Source: an uncultured bacterium
GTDB lineage: Bacteria > Bacillota > Clostridia > Oscillospirales > Oscillospiraceae
Direction of reading: 5' to 3'
Assembly (NCBI GenBank): GCA_947364395.1
Contig: CANASS010000003.1
Span: 30,969-94,968 of the forward strand
Length of the DNA: 64,000 bases
Positions 60,819-64,000 of the stretch are shown piece by piece (within the stretch, counting starts at the first letter, position 1; the number at the start of each line of letters is the position of its first letter). The notes under the pieces were generated by a model. It ran no database searches, was not told the origin of the DNA, and worked only from the letters and a program-made list of their open reading frames with translations. A program made the translations under genes and the position numbers.

Positions 60819-63422
60819 TTGAAACATAAAATCTTTGACTGCGTTTTGTCCCTGCTGCTGGCCCTGGTATGCGTCCTGGGCATCCTGCCCCTGTCCGCCT
60901 TCGCCGCCGGGCTGTCCAGCGCCCCCGGCTCCATCACCCAGAAGGACTGCGACTATATGTATATCGGCGGCCGCCCTGTGCGCTATGAGTCCGCCAGCAA
61001 CACCATCAATCATGCGGGCCTGCCCTTCGTTTTTGACGAGCAGGTCACCGTCCCTGGCCTGGACGCGCCCGTCCGCGCCCTGTGTTCCTACCATGACGGC
61101 TCCCTGGGTTCCGCCGCCAATGGGCAGAAGTGGGACTTCAAAACAGAGGTGACCAACCCCTCGCTGAAGGTGCTGCTCACCTATGTCTACGCCCATACCT
61201 ACGGTGATTTTACGGACGCAGGCAATGCCCGTGGGCTGGAGACCTGGGGCGCTTATTGGTCTGATATATGGTTTATGGTGGCCCAGGCCATGACGTGGTA
61301 TTACGAGTACAGCCTCATCCTGGACGTGAACGCAGACCGGGAAGCGTTCATTGAGCAGGCGGCGGAGGAGTTCATCGCGGCGATGAAGCTGTATCATAAA
61401 ACCTATGGGCAGTCCTCGTGGATCAAGGACTGGGACGCCATCAATACCCACAGCATCATCGACAGCAATGACGGCGGCAAAACGGGCTACTCGGCCTATG
61501 ATTACATTGCCACTGGGGTGAATTTAGTGCTGGACCACCCCGAATATTACCACAACTATCATCTCTGGGAGTACGATTGGGACAAGAGCCAGCCGTGGAA
61601 GCTGGTGGGCCACGGCACCACCGAGATGCAGCGGCTGTTGATCGCTGTGCCGGACGATGACCCGGTAGATGATACGGTCCAGCTTACGGTGAAGAAGTTG
61701 GAAGCGGGCAGTAATAAGCCAATGGCCGGGGTTTCCTTCAAGGTGGAGGGCATGGACGGTGATTTTTCCGCCACCCGCACCACCGGCGCGGACGGCACAT
61801 TCACCCTCACCGACGCGGACGGCCTGAGTTCCGGCCAGTACATGATCACCGAGGAAGCTGTGCCGGAGGGCTATGTGGCGCAGACCGCCTCCCAGCTCGT
61901 CACCGTCCTCCCCAACGGCTCCGCCAACAGCGTGTTCACTTTTTTCAATGAGCCGAACGAGGAAAAAGGCGATGGCTCCATTAGAAAGGTAGACGCGGAC
62001 AACCCCACCGTGGGCATCCCCGGCGCTGTTATCCGTATCACCAGCGTCAAACTGGACGATGGCGGCTCTTTCATGAGCGAGTACACCACCAAGGACGGCG
62101 GCTATATCCTCAAGTCCGACCTGGATTTTTCCAAGCTCCCCACGGGCAGCTACATTGCCGAGGAAATCACCCCGCCGGAGGGCTATATTCTCAGCCCCGA
62201 CGTGTCCAAGGTCAAGCAGGCTTTTGTGTGGGACGGGAAGCATGACATTTCCCTCATTTTTGAGAACAGCAGCAAGGTAAAGGTCAAGCTGGTGAAGCTG
62301 GACGAGAGCGGCCAGCCTTTGGCCGGGGCCATTTTCGTGGTTCTGCGGGACGGACAGGTGATCGAGACAAAAGCCACCGAGACGGACGGCACTATCACCA
62401 TTTCCAACGTCACCGAGGGCTACTATGAGTTCCGGGAGGTCGAGGCCCCGGAGGGCTTTGACTGTGACCGTTCGCCCGTGGGCGTCCACGTGAACGCCGA
62501 GGATTTGCAGGGGGAGCAGACCATCACCGTCACCAAAACCAACCACCGCCTGCGCACACTCACCATCCAGAAGCGGGACACGGAGACAGGGGCCCCGATT
62601 GCAAACACATCCTTCCATATCCACGGGGTGAACCTGGGCTTTGAGGAGGACGTGGTGACAGGCGCGGACGGCAAAGCCACCCTCTCCAATATGCCCAGCG
62701 GGTGCTACGAGATCACCGAGACAGACGTGCCCGCCCCCTATCTGCTGGACACCAACAACCGAAAGACTGTGTGGATCGACAGCGAAAAGGATAAGGACAT
62801 CGTGGTGGATTTTGTCAACTCCACCCGGCCCGGTCTGCGTCTCCGTAAGGTGAATCCTGACGGGGAACCTGTCGCGGGGGCTACCTTCCTGGTGGAAGAA
62901 GTGAACGGCGGCTACTCCGACCAGCACCTCACCGACAAGGACGGCATGATCATCCTGGATGGCCTGACCCCCGGCGCGTACATCGTCACCGAGAAGAAGC
63001 CCGCCCCCGGCTATGTGGGGGACGATACCCCCCGCACCGTCTATCTGGAAGAAAACCGCACCACCACCATTGAACTGGTCAACCTGCGCAAGCCCAATTT
63101 GAAAATCGTGAAGGAGGACAGCATCACCCACAGCCCCATCGCCAATGTGAAGTTCCAAATCTGGCGGGGCAGCGATGATACCATCACCGGGGAGCTGAAT
63201 GACCTGGGCGTGTTCACCACCAATGCCAACGGCGAGATCTTCCTGGAAAAGCTGGACACGGGCTGGTACAGGATCAAGGAACTGGAACCCGCCCCCGGTT
63301 ACACCATCAAGCAGCCCGACACCCAGGACATCTACCTGAAGCCGGAGGAAACCCACGTTGTGCGCTTTGAGAACACCCCCAAGAACGCTATCGTGGTGGA
63401 AAAAGCGCGCTTTGTTCCTTGA
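60819..63422 (+). CDS. Thioester/CnaB-repeat surface adhesin, cut at its 3' end
   Basis: 867 residues from TTG 60819 (AAAGGAGG upstream). Signal peptide (CVLSLLLALVCVLGILPLSAFAA), a thioester-type adhesin domain with the candidate Cys in VRALCSYHDG and Gln in MVAQAMTWYY, then about six CnaB/SpaA isopeptide domains from about residue 285 on, each with a starting Lys (LTVKKLEAG, LTIQKRDTETG, LKIVKEDSI) and an ending Glu (YMITEEAVPEGY). There is no LPxTG or C-terminal anchor: after NTPKNAIVVEK the reading becomes ARFVP and stops, where structured intron-like DNA starts. Binds host or bacterial surfaces covalently by family knowledge. Confidence 0.85.
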   Translation: MKHKIFDCVLSLLLALVCVLGILPLSAFAAGLSSAPGSITQKDCDYMYIGGRPVRYESASNTINHAGLPFVFDEQVTVPGLDAPVRALCSYHDGSLGSAANGQKWDFKTEVTNPSLKVLLTYVYAHTYGDFTDAGNARGLETWGAYWSDIWFMVAQAMTWYYEYSLILDVNADREAFIEQAAEEFIAAMKLYHKTYGQSSWIKDWDAINTHSIIDSNDGGKTGYSAYDYIATGVNLVLDHPEYYHNYHLWEYDWDKSQPWKLVGHGTTEMQRLLIAVPDDDPVDDTVQLTVKKLEAGSNKPMAGVSFKVEGMDGDFSATRTTGADGTFTLTDADGLSSGQYMITEEAVPEGYVAQTASQLVTVLPNGSANSVFTFFNEPNEEKGDGSIRKVDADNPTVGIPGAVIRITSVKLDDGGSFMSEYTTKDGGYILKSDLDFSKLPTGSYIAEEITPPEGYILSPDVSKVKQAFVWDGKHDISLIFENSSKVKVKLVKLDESGQPLAGAIFVVLRDGQVIETKATETDGTITISNVTEGYYEFREVEAPEGFDCDRSPVGVHVNAEDLQGEQTITVTKTNHRLRTLTIQKRDTETGAPIANTSFHIHGVNLGFEEDVVTGADGKATLSNMPSGCYEITETDVPAPYLLDTNNRKTVWIDSEKDKDIVVDFVNSTRPGLRLRKVNPDGEPVAGATFLVEEVNGGYSDQHLTDKDGMIILDGLTPGAYIVTEKKPAPGYVGDDTPRTVYLEENRTTTIELVNLRKPNLKIVKEDSITHSPIANVKFQIWRGSDDTITGELNDLGVFTTNANGEIFLEKLDTGWYRIKELEPAPGYTIKQPDTQDIYLKPEETHVVRFENTPKNAIVVEKARFVP

Positions 63423-64000
63423 CAATCTGCGCAGAAATGCGCAATAAAACAAGGCAGATTTTGAAAGAAATCTGAACTCTATGCTTGATTCGGCAGGGGC
63501 AGAACCTGCCTGACCCGGTGTGACGGGTGACCAAAACTCTGATACTCCGACGTGCGCCCGTAGTGTCATGCGGGATGTACGAAGCTCGGTAAAGAGCGGA
63601 GGCGATATCTGAGACGGTATTGCGCCGCGGGAGGCTATAAATCGGTCATGTCCAGAATGTCTTGTTGCAACCGACATAATCCTGAGTGTACGGCTCGTGA
63701 ACCACGGGGTGATAATACAGCCACCCTCTCCCATGTGGAGTGCTGCCGCCGTTCAAACTTTCTTTTCGTGGAAAACGGCAGAAAACCATTTTAGGTCGAA
63801 TGTTTCTAGCAGAAAATCACACTGGCTGGAAATGGCAGCCGGGCTAAAGGGATGGGCTAAAACCGATATGTAAAGCTAAAGCATAGGGAACAAAGGAACC
63901 ATGGACGGCACTTCGATTTTTTTGAAGTAAGTGGAGTGGCACCTCCGCCGCGCGGGTAGGAAATGACCCGCTAATCCATGGGGCAGCAGCCCGTAGTAGC
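63404..64000 (+). mobile_element. Group II intron, 5' part (continues past the window)
   Basis: Long non-coding, highly structured DNA right after the adhesin frame breaks: hairpins TGCGCA-GAAA-TGCGCA, CAGATTT/AAATCTG and GGCAGG/CCTGCC; a GTGCG start-like motif at 63552 (GTGCGCCCG); and the run CATGGACGGCA ... CCATGGGGCAGC near the end, familiar from sequence preceding maturase genes. CTTTGTTCC near 63410 can pair with GGAACAAAG near 63889. Exact 5' boundary is uncertain (63404-63552). The reverse transcriptase is not in the window. Confidence 0.65.

Larger units (their letters stand above)
48029..64000 (+). mobile_element. Integrative conjugative/mobilizable element, left part
   Basis: From the 3' end of tRNA-Ala to the window edge: RepA, ParB, ArdA, PP-loop protein, DUF3560, LPD28, MobC, relaxase, PcfB/DUF3801, ArdC-like protein and a sortase/adhesin surface module, all on the plus strand. 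This is the gene order of Clostridia ICEs. Coupling protein, VirB4-like ATPase and recombinase are expected beyond the window. Confidence 0.85.

Overview
The window looks like the chromosome of a high-GC gut Firmicute of the Oscillospiraceae type (Flavonifractor / Lawsonibacter / Intestinimonas-like). This rests on strong AGGAGG ribosome sites with frequent GTG and TTG starts, DUF4179-type anti-sigma proteins, a hexuronate locus, REP-like GC-rich intergenic palindromes and a Clostridia-type conjugative element. The genus is inferred from gene content only.

1-17.8 kb holds an anaerobic purine / uric acid degradation cluster. In order: ssnA (5' cut by the window edge), ygfK, a fused molybdenum xanthine dehydrogenase, a three-gene metal/oxyanion ABC importer, a terminator, then a promoter driving ygeX (dpaL), ygeY, ygeW, carbamate kinase, hyuA and mocA/ygfJ. 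Hydroxylase, cofactor maturation, probable metal uptake, ring opening, carbamoyl transfer and ATP recovery from carbamoyl phosphate thus lie together. Two families of intergenic repeats sit between these genes.

17.9-40.0 kb is core-like: two back-to-back ECF sigma/anti-sigma pairs, an NfeD - 51-residue peptide - SPFH membrane operon, an RNA methyltransferase, a lipid kinase, pyrE, radC, ridA, a YheO/DauR-like regulator, and a galacturonate branch (uxaB, uxaA) divergent from a LacI regulator with matching operators at both promoters. Then come AraC, HAD and RpiR genes, an iron alcohol dehydrogenase and a TrkA/TrkH potassium system.

40.1-48.0 kb is a tRNA-Ala(GGC) hotspot. Two truncated tRNA 5' ends precede a full tRNA gene, and a second identical tRNA lies 7.5 kb downstream. 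Between them is a cargo block: Mn catalase, an SDR, a thioredoxin-domain protein, small conserved proteins, a truncated HAD gene, an esterase and a MATE gene broken by an amber codon.

48.0-64.0 kb is the left part of an integrative and conjugative/mobilizable element that starts right after the second tRNA: RepA, a two-domain ParB with an internal repeat array, ArdA, a PP-loop protein, DUF3560 and LPD28 proteins, an oriT-like stretch, MobC, relaxase, PcfB, a degenerate ArdC-like protein, a highly structured non-coding RNA candidate, then a surface module (anchored protein, sortase, stalk/CHAP protein, thioester-CnaB adhesin). The adhesin stops abruptly where what looks like a group II intron begins, and the window ends inside that intron. 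Seven copies of a TCTCA-N3-TGAGACGC palindrome are scattered through the element. These sites, the structured RNA and the tRNA hotspot are the least explained signals here.
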